Assembly: GCA_035361075.1 (NCBI GenBank)
Contig: DAOSBX010000028.1
Span: forward strand, 1 to 46,141
DNA: 46,141 nucleotides
Source of the DNA: Candidatus Hydrogenedens sp.
GTDB lineage: Bacteria > Hydrogenedentota > Hydrogenedentia > Hydrogenedentales > Hydrogenedentaceae
Direction: 5' to 3'
Shown: positions 33,266 to 41,209 of the stretch, in pieces
How the letters are laid out: every line of letters begins with the position of its first letter
Position numbering within the stretch: the stretch's first letter is position 1
Notes under the pieces: model-generated
Told to the model about the DNA's origin: nothing
Databases searched by the model: none
Seen by the model: the letters and a program-made list of their open reading frames with translations, nothing else
Position numbers and translations under genes: made by a program

Positions 33266-34318
33266 TCACAATGTTTTTGAAAACCACCGTCTAAGACCCA
33301 TACGAGAAAGGTAGATAGGAATGACCTGTAATTGAGGGTCAAGTTCGAATAATGCCTTCTTAAAATTACGTTTGTTTTTGTTATGCTCATCAAAAAGGAG
33401 TGTTAAAGAACCACCTTCTCCGCCAGCCCCATTAACCTTCCAACCTATAGCGCCATGCTGTTTTGCAAGTTCAATAACATGCTTTGCAGTAGTAGAAACT
33501 AATGCAGGATGTAAAGCCATTTGCCCCTCTGTATTTTCTCTCATCGCCTCTGCAAAAGCATCAAAATCCCCTTCAAGCAATGCATTCTTACCATGATGTG
33601 CACACCGTCGTAAAATATCCAGCACACGTTTATCACTATTCGGCTGTTCTAATCTTTGGATAACCTGTTTATGAACCTCGCTGGATGCATGTGTCTTGCC
33701 AAGATATACCAACATTAAACGACGCTCCAACTCCCACCATAATGCATTCGGCAAGAGAACAGGCGATACAGATGCATGAGGATATTCAAACATCTCTATA
33801 AAACAAATTCCACCATAACTTGCACATATTTGGTCCTGAATACCGCATTGTAAACCAAGTTTTTCCGTTTCTACGCGATGAGCAAGACTGGCAATCTCGT
33901 GAGCTGTCAACTGCCCCGATGTCAATAAATCAAGGGCACCCAGTAAAGCAACGCTGATTGATGCAGAAGTCCCAGTAGAGCAACCCGCAGGTGCCTCAGA
34001 AAATAAATTTACTTCAAAGGACAGATTTTTTGGTAAGGACATAATATCAATACATGCTTCGAGCAGGGGATGCTTCTCATATTCAGGGAAGTTGGGACTG
34101 AGAGTATAACGTTCACCAAAATTTTCAACATCTAAAATAATCTCAGGCTTATGAAACGATTCCACCTCATAAACATAAATCTGCACCTCCGCATAAGGAT
34201 AAACCCCAATATTAAGCACTGCACCATATCCCGCAAACCACGTGTCTGTCCACCCACCTAAATCACAAATTCGAATAGGAGCAATAGCATTTATCACATA
34301 CTTCAGTTTCTTTCCCAT
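33266..34318 (-). CDS. GHMP-family sugar kinase (heptose-7-phosphate / fucokinase-like)
   Basis: A 350-aa kinase of the galacto/homoserine/mevalonate/phosphomevalonate superfamily. Motif 1 is near the start (APIRICDLGGWTDTWFAGYG, the sugar-binding form seen in fucokinase and HddA), motif 2, the ATP loop, is APAGCSTGTSASISVALL (about 112-129), and motif 3 is VNGAGGEGGSLTLLF (about 305-319). The GGWTDT sequence points to D-glycero-D-manno-heptose 7-phosphate kinase or L-fucokinase rather than galactokinase. Start ATG has AAGGA eight bases upstream. It lies 5 bp behind murB, so both share a transcript. With the nearby GT9 enzyme a role in surface-glycan heptose supply is plausible, though fucose salvage (a GH29 gene is in the window) is an alternative. 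Confidence 0.85.
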   Translation of the reverse strand: MGKKLKYVINAIAPIRICDLGGWTDTWFAGYGAVLNIGVYPYAEVQIYVYEVESFHKPEIILDVENFGERYTLSPNFPEYEKHPLLEACIDIMSLPKNLSFEVNLFSEAPAGCSTGTSASISVALLGALDLLTSGQLTAHEIASLAHRVETEKLGLQCGIQDQICASYGGICFIEMFEYPHASVSPVLLPNALWWELERRLMLVYLGKTHASSEVHKQVIQRLEQPNSDKRVLDILRRCAHHGKNALLEGDFDAFAEAMRENTEGQMALHPALVSTTAKHVIELAKQHGAIGWKVNGAGGEGGSLTLLFDEHNKNKRNFKKALFELDPQLQVIPIYLSRMGLRRWFSKTL

Positions 34319-34323
34319 TACTG

Positions 34324-35286
34324 TTATCCTTCATTTTTAATCGTTTGATGTGGACAATACTGAAAACAACCATCTTCAAAAATAATCCGCACCTCTTCTT
34401 CAAGGCAAATGTTAAACTTCTCCAAAACCTTATGTTTTGCAAGACGAATTAGATACAAAACATCATTAAAACTGGCATTGCCTTCATTCATAATAAAATT
34501 AGCATGGACTGGGCTGATAACCGCACCACCATAACGATACCCCTTTAAACCACAATCCTCTATTAACTTGCCCGCATGCTCATTCGGAGGATTCTTAAAC
34601 ACGCTACCACAACAATGCCCTTCGGGCTGTTTCTCCTTCCTACGGCTTATATAATGTTCATAAATAGGACGTTGGTCCTTGTCCGATTCCCTGAAATGGA
34701 AAACAGCCCCTAAGATGAGGTCTTCCGTCGAACAGAATTTCTGCGAACGATAATTATAAAGGGACGGACACATCGAAACCATTCTTAACCCGCCAGAGCT
34801 TAGTAAATGCACCTCTTCTGCCCACTCACAAATACAACCATTAACTGTACCCGCATTCATAAATAAAGCACCTCCCACCGTCCCAGGTATCCCCGTTAAG
34901 GCACCAACTCCCTCATAATTGTTCTCTAACATAATCTCCTTAACAATCCGCTGAAGTTCAACACCGCTTGTGATGTAATACCTATCCCCTCCTAAGGACT
35001 GAATCTGTTGATACGCACATGTTATCAGAACAAGCCCCCTAAATCCTTTATCAGATATTAAAACATTCGTGCCACCTCCCAAAATAAAACGAGGTAACGA
35101 AAATTCTTGAAAATACTTATATGCAACAGCCATCTCCTCCTCATTGATAGGAATCATGGCTATATCAGCACAACCACCAATGTTATAATACGTATGCGGG
35201 GCTAACGGATAATCCCTATAAACAAACCTCAATGACAATATTTCTTCCAACTGTTTCTGTTCTATTTTTGAGTTTCCTTCAATCAT
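34324..35286 (-). CDS. murB: UDP-N-acetylenolpyruvoylglucosamine reductase
   Basis: A 320-aa FAD enzyme that reduces enolpyruvyl-UDP-GlcNAc to UDP-MurNAc in peptidoglycan synthesis. Visible motifs: FILGGGTNVLISDKGFRG (FAD pyrophosphate binding), GALTGIPGTVGGALFMNAG, the HCCGSVFKNP segment whose Ser is the catalytic proton donor, and AGKLIEDCGLKGYRYGGA (type IIa style, with RKEKQPEGH before the catalytic serine). The C-terminal Glu lies in the EEEVRIIFE region. Start ATG has an AAGGA unusually close (three bases). It heads a two-gene unit with the GHMP kinase. Confidence 0.95.
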   Translation of the reverse strand: MIEGNSKIEQKQLEEILSLRFVYRDYPLAPHTYYNIGGCADIAMIPINEEEMAVAYKYFQEFSLPRFILGGGTNVLISDKGFRGLVLITCAYQQIQSLGGDRYYITSGVELQRIVKEIMLENNYEGVGALTGIPGTVGGALFMNAGTVNGCICEWAEEVHLLSSGGLRMVSMCPSLYNYRSQKFCSTEDLILGAVFHFRESDKDQRPIYEHYISRRKEKQPEGHCCGSVFKNPPNEHAGKLIEDCGLKGYRYGGAVISPVHANFIMNEGNASFNDVLYLIRLAKHKVLEKFNICLEEEVRIIFEDGCFQYCPHQTIKNEG

Positions 35287-35883
35287 TCTTCCTTCATTAT
35301 TCTCTCTTCAATATCATTTCAAAAAAACAACGTTTAAACATAAAGCCTCATGACAACAAATATAATAGATAAACACACAAAACAAAGACAACCAACCCAT
35401 TAAAAAGAAACATAAACTTTAACTCATTAAATTTTCCAATTTCTTTGTATCCACTTAACTACAAATACAGGAAAATGTACAAAAACAATTCTAATTAATA
35501 GAAAAATCCTTTTTTAACGCTGATATAACCCATTATATATTTATATTCAATAATATATTGCATATTTTGAAAATCACACCATAATTTTTAACAAATGATT
35601 TGGGAGAAATTCGAAACAGGTACTACCTCCACCCTCCTCCCTGTGTTTAAATCATACCGCTAACACCAAATAAGTAGCACAAATACCCCTGCACTTGTTT
35701 TTTACTTTGCAATTATATAAGAAGAAGAATATTAAACCAAATATGGCATAAATGATACAAAGTTTTTAAAAGGTATCTAATGAATTAGAATGGATAGATT
35801 GGACATACCTATAAAAAGAGAGTTTTCTAATCATCATCTCAACGGATGTGATTAACTCATATATTTCGAATTATTACCTTTTC
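35287..35883. other. 597-bp AT-rich intergenic region
   Basis: The longest gene-free stretch in the window, between murB and the gene at 35884. It has stop codons in all frames and no recognisable tRNA, rRNA or mobile element. Its only striking content is a short C/G-rich island at about 35600-35645, with an imperfect inverted-repeat set around it. Confidence 0.6.
35626..35641 (-). other. G-rich island, two-tetrad G-quadruplex candidate
   Basis: On the minus strand the sequence reads GGGAGGAGGGTGGAGG: five G-tracts of two or three separated by single bases, in otherwise very AT-rich DNA. It lies on the coding strand about 340 bp upstream of murB. Nearby short inverted repeats (AGGTA-C-TACCT at about 35619-35629; GGGAG with CTCCC; ACAGG with CCTGT) could compete with the quadruplex for folding. 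Confidence 0.45.
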
Positions 35884-36702
35884 TTATTGTATTTTAATAG
35901 ATTCAAGTGCAGTTCGTATGTTTGCTTCATACGAAGGATAAATATGTTTATCTACTTTAAATAAAACGAAAAGATATACAGGGTCTTGACGGATATAAGT
36001 GTGATATTCCACTGCTTCTTCTAAATCCAGTATTATTTCCACAGTTTCCTTCCCACATATTTGTTTAATCCCCTTATATATTATTTGTTTATATTCATTT
36101 TTCTTTGCATCTTTCCCGTAAATCTCATCCAAATACATCTTTACTTCATTTTCTATGTATTCACTGAACGTTTGTTCTTTTAGTTCCATTAGGAATTCTT
36201 CAATCCTTCCCCAGTTAATTTTTTTGTTTTCAAATTCAAAAAACTCATTTTTAAGACGAGAATGTGTTTGCCATCCATCAGGAAGTTGCATTTGAATAGT
36301 ATAGCCTTTACCTTTCAATTTAGCGATATTTAATGTCTCATCTGGCTTTGCATAATGAAAATCAATATATTCTCGCAGTATTTTGAATGTTATAATGGTA
36401 AAGAAAATAGTTATGATACTTATTAATATGGCTCCTTTTTTTATATAAACAAATAATTGACTTATAAGGAAAGACCCAAAAGCAATTAGAAATATAGGAA
36501 TAAGATATTTGTCTATAATATCACTCCCTTTTCCCTTCTTAAAGAGGCTTAAAATTCCAATTAAAAGCATAAGTATCGGAACAAGAGGAAATAAAATATT
36601 TTTTATTTCACCCGATATCAATTTTTGGACACTTAAAACTATTCCAAGCACGCATGTTACGATATATAATGCAAAAAATATCATACCCAATTTAGACCGC
36701 AT
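35884..36702 (-). CDS. Membrane protein with PsbP/DUF1795-like C-terminal domain, function unknown
   Basis: A 272-aa protein. Four TM helices occupy about residues 5-27, 38-55, 66-88 and 92-112. The soluble part from about 128 begins KGYTIQMQLPDGWQT and ends YEANIRTALESIKIQ, resembling PsbP/DUF1795/DcrB-like folds that start with a 'fsi..P..W' strand and close with a helix before an 'SfK' motif; this link is inference from pattern only. The soluble domain also carries many Lys/Glu residues. The start has GAGG at a ten-base spacing with a second GAGG nearer the ATG. A 16-bp inverted repeat sits just upstream of the SD. Confidence 0.72.
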   Translation of the reverse strand: MRSKLGMIFFALYIVTCVLGIVLSVQKLISGEIKNILFPLVPILMLLIGILSLFKKGKGSDIIDKYLIPIFLIAFGSFLISQLFVYIKKGAILISIITIFFTIITFKILREYIDFHYAKPDETLNIAKLKGKGYTIQMQLPDGWQTHSRLKNEFFEFENKKINWGRIEEFLMELKEQTFSEYIENEVKMYLDEIYGKDAKKNEYKQIIYKGIKQICGKETVEIILDLEEAVEYHTYIRQDPVYLFVLFKVDKHIYPSYEANIRTALESIKIQ

Positions 36703-36716
36703 AACCTCTATACCTC

Positions 36717-36732
36717 ATATTCTATCGAATAT
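36717..36732. repeat. Inverted repeat next to the SD of the 35884-36702 gene
   Basis: ATATTC-TATC-GAATAT, a perfect 6-bp stem with a 4-base loop, 15 bases upstream of the start codon. It could be a repressor site or an mRNA hairpin near the ribosome-binding site. Confidence 0.35.
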
Positions 36733-36777
36733 TTCTTTACTCACTTCATTTTAATTTCTTTTTCTTTTTTGAACTAA

Positions 36778-36791
36778 CATAGAATGCTATG
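36778..36791. repeat. Second inverted repeat upstream of the 35884-36702 gene
   Basis: CATAG-AATG-CTATG, perfect 5-bp stem with a 4-base loop, about 80 bases upstream of the start codon. Similar loop size to the repeat at 36717. Confidence 0.3.
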
Positions 36792-37041
36792 AATAGTAAT
36801 AATTATTAAAATACATGAAATCTTTAAATAAATTCAATTTTGTATTAGTATGCTAAATAAATTATAACAGGAGAAAAGAGAATACAAATAATGAAAAAAG
36901 AGAAGAGGGAGATAAATATTTTAGAGAAGTAATTTGACAATCATTTAATTAGAAATGAAAAACATAAATAAAGGTCACTGAGTATGTTAAAGAGTATAGA
37001 ATAGACAACTTTTTTAGATTATAAGATGTCCGATACTTTTT

Positions 37042-39687
37042 TTACTTTTGTATTTGTGTTTTGAAATATTCCGCTATCTCTGAATAACCCAATTTTTCAG
37101 TAAGCTCTATTGGTGTTCTTGACATAGAATCTTTGACTTCCGCGCTGACTCCTGCTTTCAATAGTCTGTCCACGAGATTTATCTGTCTTTCCTGCACCGC
37201 AATATGAAGTGGAGTTAAACCTTCAACTCCAAATTCTTTTCCATCAAGGGGTACTCCTGCTTCAATAAGTGTATTTAACATGTCTAATGAATGCTTATGA
37301 ATGGCTCTATGGATTGGAGCCTTTCCGAAATAGTAAACCTCCGCAAATTCAGGGTAATAACTTACCAGTTGTTTCAACCCTTCTACATCTCCCTTCTCTA
37401 TTCGTAAAAGGTATTCTTCGCAGATAACTGTTGAAAGGAGTCGAACAGTTCGTTGCAAGCCTTCATATAAACGGATTTGAGACATAGTTGCCCCAGCTAC
37501 TGGTGTCGTTTTTTTGAGCTGTTTATTCACAAGGTCTAAAGGTGTCATCCCCATATTATTCTTCACACAAATTTCTGCTCTCTTTGCAAGTAACAGATAC
37601 GCAAATCGTTCTTGTCCGTTCATGCCAGCATAGTGAAGGGGTGTATTCCCTGTATTATCAGGCAAATTCATATCGACTCCTTTTAATATAAGTATTTGTG
37701 CAGGTCCCCAATGTCCTCGTGCAGCACAGATATGAATAGCCGATTGTCCTGTCTTTGAAATCTTTGTATAATCCACCCCCGCGTCCAGTAATGTTTTGGC
37801 AATTAAAACATGACCCCTTTGGCACGCCAGATGAAGTGGAGTAAAGCCATCTTTATTATACTCATCTAAAGGTAATTTCTTACTTATCAGCCAAAGCGTT
37901 GTATCTTGAGCACCACATTGGCACGCATAATGTAATGCAGAATTGTTTTTCCCATCGAGTACAAACACATCCAATCCGAGCCCTTCCAGCCAGCGAATCA
38001 TTTCCGAATTTTCGGAACAAGCACCGACATGGATTAATGTCCTCTTTTCCCTGTCAGAAACATTCACATCTGCACCGTGTTCTACAAGGTATTTCGCTAT
38101 AGTCAAACTATCAACTTCTACTGCTACAAATAAAGCGGTCTTACCTACGGAATTTGACACATTAATATTTGTCCCATTATTGACAAGGAATTCCACAGAT
38201 TCCATCTTTTTTGCCTCAACTGCCAGATGAAGTGCAGTATTTCCATATCGGTCTGTGTCGTCTTTTTGTACCCCCTTTGAAAGTAAAAATTCCATCAAAG
38301 GAACCAACCCCCGCACAGCAGAAATATGTAATGCTGTTCGTCCATCTTTATCTCGCACCTGAATATTTGCCCCTTTATCGACAAGCCATTTTGCCATCTC
38401 CTCATTCCCAGCGTTTATTGCCACTAACAATGGTGTATATCTATTTTTATCTACAATTTCTAAATCTGCACCTTGTTGGATTAAATATTCAGCAATTTCT
38501 TTATTCCCTTGTTCTATGGAGATTAGAAGTGGAGTTTTGCCATCTCTATTCCGAACGTTGATGCTTGCACCTCGCTCTACAAGTAATTTCACCACATCCA
38601 TCTTCTTTTCATAGACTGCCAAATGAAGAGGTGTTTCTGAATTACGGACGACATTAATCGAATTAACATCTGCTCCCAAATCCAACAAATATGAAACCAT
38701 TTCTGCGGGTGATTCCATAATTGCATATTCAAGAGGGAACATATCCTTCTTTACACTACCCAACCCATTAATATTTATCCCTAAATCAAGAAGTAAACGA
38801 ACCATTTCTTTATTATTGTTCGAAATAGCAAGAGATAAAGGTTTATCCCCCTCTATTGTGGATACTTCTAAACTTGCACCACGTTTAAGAAGATGCAATA
38901 ACATGTCTTTCTGATTTTTGCTTACCGCAATGATAACAGCTGGGGTAGAAAATCGGGTAGGAGGTATCGTCAACCATTCTGGATGCTCTTTTAAATAAAC
39001 TTCAACCATTTCTATATCCCCGAATCCAACAGCGTATTCAAAGGGATAATGTTCATCATACGCACGAAATATCTGAACAACCCCAAAGTTTTTATTTTCA
39101 CCCGCTATAACTGCAGGGCTACTATATTTGTTTTCATCTATCTCAAGGTTGGGTTTGGCACCTTTCATTATCAAGGTTCGTGCAACCTCTGGTGTTCCCG
39201 ACTTGGCACATACATGGATAGGAGCATACTTTTCATGATTCCGCATATTCGGATTAAGCCCTAATCCTATTAAATGTTCTATCATATACACGCTATCCGC
39301 TTTCGATGCTAAATGCAATGATGTGTTACCAATTTCATCAGTACAAAACACATCACTGCCCCATGAAATAAATGTATCTAAAATATAGGGGTACCCATGC
39401 TCTGCTGTTGCTAAATACAATTGGTTTTTCTGTTCTGATGTAAGTTTGTCTTTAATTTCTGAGCAGTAAAGTAATGCGTATATGTCTCCTGACTGCACTA
39501 TTTCTTCTATAGAGGCATATCCCCATTTACTTAAACATTCCTTAATAGTTACCTCAACATCTTTATTCACTTCAGCACGCACAATTTCTGAAAATAGAAT
39601 AAAATCACCTAATAATCCAAGGGTCGTAATACTTAGGATAGTAGCCAAATTAAAGAGGTATATTTTCGTTATTTTTATCCATTTCAT
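37042..39687 (-). CDS. Exported ankyrin-repeat protein
   Basis: An 881-aa protein with a signal peptide or N-terminal anchor (hydrophobic run about residues 8-35, possible cleavage after EIVRA). About 20 ankyrin repeats fill residues 90-740, many close to consensus (GKTPLLISIEQGNKEIAEYLIQ, GFTPLHLACQRGHVLIAKTLL, GNTPLHYAGMNGQERFAYLLL). A linker of about 60 residues rich in basic residues then separates a final block of three repeats (about 800-875, GLTPLHIAVQERQINLV). It should act in the periplasm or at the surface as a protein-binding scaffold; no enzymatic domain is visible. Start ATG has AAGG about ten bases upstream. It follows the GH30 gene by 19 bp, so the two are almost certainly co-transcribed. 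Confidence 0.9.
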   Translation of the reverse strand: MKWIKITKIYLFNLATILSITTLGLLGDFILFSEIVRAEVNKDVEVTIKECLSKWGYASIEEIVQSGDIYALLYCSEIKDKLTSEQKNQLYLATAEHGYPYILDTFISWGSDVFCTDEIGNTSLHLASKADSVYMIEHLIGLGLNPNMRNHEKYAPIHVCAKSGTPEVARTLIMKGAKPNLEIDENKYSSPAVIAGENKNFGVVQIFRAYDEHYPFEYAVGFGDIEMVEVYLKEHPEWLTIPPTRFSTPAVIIAVSKNQKDMLLHLLKRGASLEVSTIEGDKPLSLAISNNNKEMVRLLLDLGININGLGSVKKDMFPLEYAIMESPAEMVSYLLDLGADVNSINVVRNSETPLHLAVYEKKMDVVKLLVERGASINVRNRDGKTPLLISIEQGNKEIAEYLIQQGADLEIVDKNRYTPLLVAINAGNEEMAKWLVDKGANIQVRDKDGRTALHISAVRGLVPLMEFLLSKGVQKDDTDRYGNTALHLAVEAKKMESVEFLVNNGTNINVSNSVGKTALFVAVEVDSLTIAKYLVEHGADVNVSDREKRTLIHVGACSENSEMIRWLEGLGLDVFVLDGKNNSALHYACQCGAQDTTLWLISKKLPLDEYNKDGFTPLHLACQRGHVLIAKTLLDAGVDYTKISKTGQSAIHICAARGHWGPAQILILKGVDMNLPDNTGNTPLHYAGMNGQERFAYLLLAKRAEICVKNNMGMTPLDLVNKQLKKTTPVAGATMSQIRLYEGLQRTVRLLSTVICEEYLLRIEKGDVEGLKQLVSYYPEFAEVYYFGKAPIHRAIHKHSLDMLNTLIEAGVPLDGKEFGVEGLTPLHIAVQERQINLVDRLLKAGVSAEVKDSMSRTPIELTEKLGYSEIAEYFKTQIQK

Positions 39688-39706
39688 ATTTTGACACCTT
39701 ATTCCT

Positions 39707-41107
39707 TTACGAATTGTTTTTCAATATATAAGTCACCACCGACTTTGCAGGAATCTCAGAATTAAAAAACATATTACTACATCTGACAGAAACGTTCTGT
39801 TCCTTACTTTCAGCGTTTGCTACGACTAAAACAATAGTCCCATCAGGATTTAAAAATGCAACATTATTAAAATAACGCCCTCCCTGCGTAGAAAAGATAC
39901 GCACGGCATCCCGTTTAACAAATTTCATAAATTGCCCGTACATATAATAATCGAACCGATACTCAATAGTGTTATCTTCTTTTAAGACTATCATCGTTGG
40001 GCTGGCATGATGAGGTCCGCGGTTAGGTTTCCTCTGCCAGTCTAAGCAAATAACCCACAGGTTATAAGACCGTGCCCAATTTCGGAAAATTTCAATTATT
40101 TTTACAGCACCTCTGGATAGAAACGTAGAACCTTCTGTAAAATAGATATGTTTATCGGGGAATGCATCATGTAGAGTGCTTTGTGCCTCAACCCTACCTT
40201 CATAAAGGTGAAAAGCAGTCCCATCCACATACTTTGACGCAACAGTATCATTAAAAATAGTCATAGGAAAATCCAAATTATTCCAATTATGGTCCCAGCA
40301 CCATATTTTCGTTGTTATCCCTGACTTCTCGAAGCAAGGTCCTAAAAAATCACGAATAAAATCTCTTTGTTCCTCTGCAGTCCAAACACATGTGGGGTAA
40401 TCCTTATCATTCATTTGAGGCTCATTCTGAACGGTTATCGCATAAATCGGGATACCTTCTCCTTCATAAGCCTCTACATATTTTTGCAAATACTTCGCAT
40501 AAACAGGATAATGTTCCCTTAACAACACCCCGCCATTCATCGTCTTGGTATCCTTCATCCAACCAGGCGGACTCCATGGAGAAGAAAAGAATAGGACTTG
40601 TGGGTTTTTCTGTTGGACTAATTTTACGATAGGAATAACGTAATTACGGTCTTTTTCTATTGAAAACCGTGTTAAGTCAATATCTACCTCTCCGTCAGGA
40701 CAGTCGTTGTATGAATAATATGGCTCACCGACAAAATCTGAGGTACCTATACATAACCGCATTAGATTCATACCTATCCCTTTATCAGGGTCTACAAGTT
40801 TTTCTATAACTTCTTCCCTTGTTTCTGGGGATAATTTCATTAGATTTGAACATGTAGCATGCTCTAATGAACCGCCCATACCTAATATTGACTGGTATTT
40901 CTCCTCCGAATTTATCTCAATAAGGATATTTTTCGACTTCTTATATTTTTCTAATCGAACTACCTGCTCCGTCAAAGCATATTTACCATCTTCAGAACTT
41001 ATCCACATTCGCACTACACCTTGTTCCTCAGCACATAAATGTACGGTATTAAAAAGCGAGGTAACGCTTAAGCATAAAACAGGTACGAAACATCTAAAAT
41101 GAAACAT
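39707..41107 (-). CDS. Secreted GH30-family glycoside hydrolase
   Basis: A 466-aa exported clan A hydrolase related to glucosylceramidase/endo-beta-1,6-glycanase families. Residues 1-26 form a signal peptide. The barrel begins with SILGMGGSLEHA (about 73-84, the family's FGG motif). Glu229 in TVQNEPQ is the probable acid/base and Glu325 in YFTEGS the probable nucleophile; FSSPWSPPGWMKDT (about 174-187) is another GH30 hallmark. The C-terminal beta-sandwich closes the protein. The substrate (glucan, xylan or glycolipid) cannot be fixed from sequence. Start ATG has AAGG nine bases upstream. It heads a two-gene unit with the ankyrin protein. Confidence 0.9.
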   Translation of the reverse strand: MFHFRCFVPVLCLSVTSLFNTVHLCAEEQGVVRMWISSEDGKYALTEQVVRLEKYKKSKNILIEINSEEKYQSILGMGGSLEHATCSNLMKLSPETREEVIEKLVDPDKGIGMNLMRLCIGTSDFVGEPYYSYNDCPDGEVDIDLTRFSIEKDRNYVIPIVKLVQQKNPQVLFFSSPWSPPGWMKDTKTMNGGVLLREHYPVYAKYLQKYVEAYEGEGIPIYAITVQNEPQMNDKDYPTCVWTAEEQRDFIRDFLGPCFEKSGITTKIWCWDHNWNNLDFPMTIFNDTVASKYVDGTAFHLYEGRVEAQSTLHDAFPDKHIYFTEGSTFLSRGAVKIIEIFRNWARSYNLWVICLDWQRKPNRGPHHASPTMIVLKEDNTIEYRFDYYMYGQFMKFVKRDAVRIFSTQGGRYFNNVAFLNPDGTIVLVVANAESKEQNVSVRCSNMFFNSEIPAKSVVTYILKNNS

Positions 41108-41209
41108 AACTCATTACCTTTCTTGTAAAATAAATAATAATTTTTTCTTTATAGTATAGCCTCTTTCATCTATTATAATTATGATAGGAAATAAAAATTA
41201 ATAAATAGT

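Larger units (their letters stand above)
36703..37041. other. 339-bp AT-rich intergenic region with several small inverted repeats
   Basis: Separates the ankyrin gene stop from the start of the membrane protein gene downstream, both on the minus strand. Besides the two inverted repeats listed separately it holds TTAG-TATG-CTAA near 36850. No coding sequence above 15 codons is supported. Confidence 0.5.

Noticed and set aside
35595..35663. 22-codon ORF in the 35.3-35.9 kb intergenic region
   Set aside because: No SD, too short, and its G/C content reflects the G-rich island.
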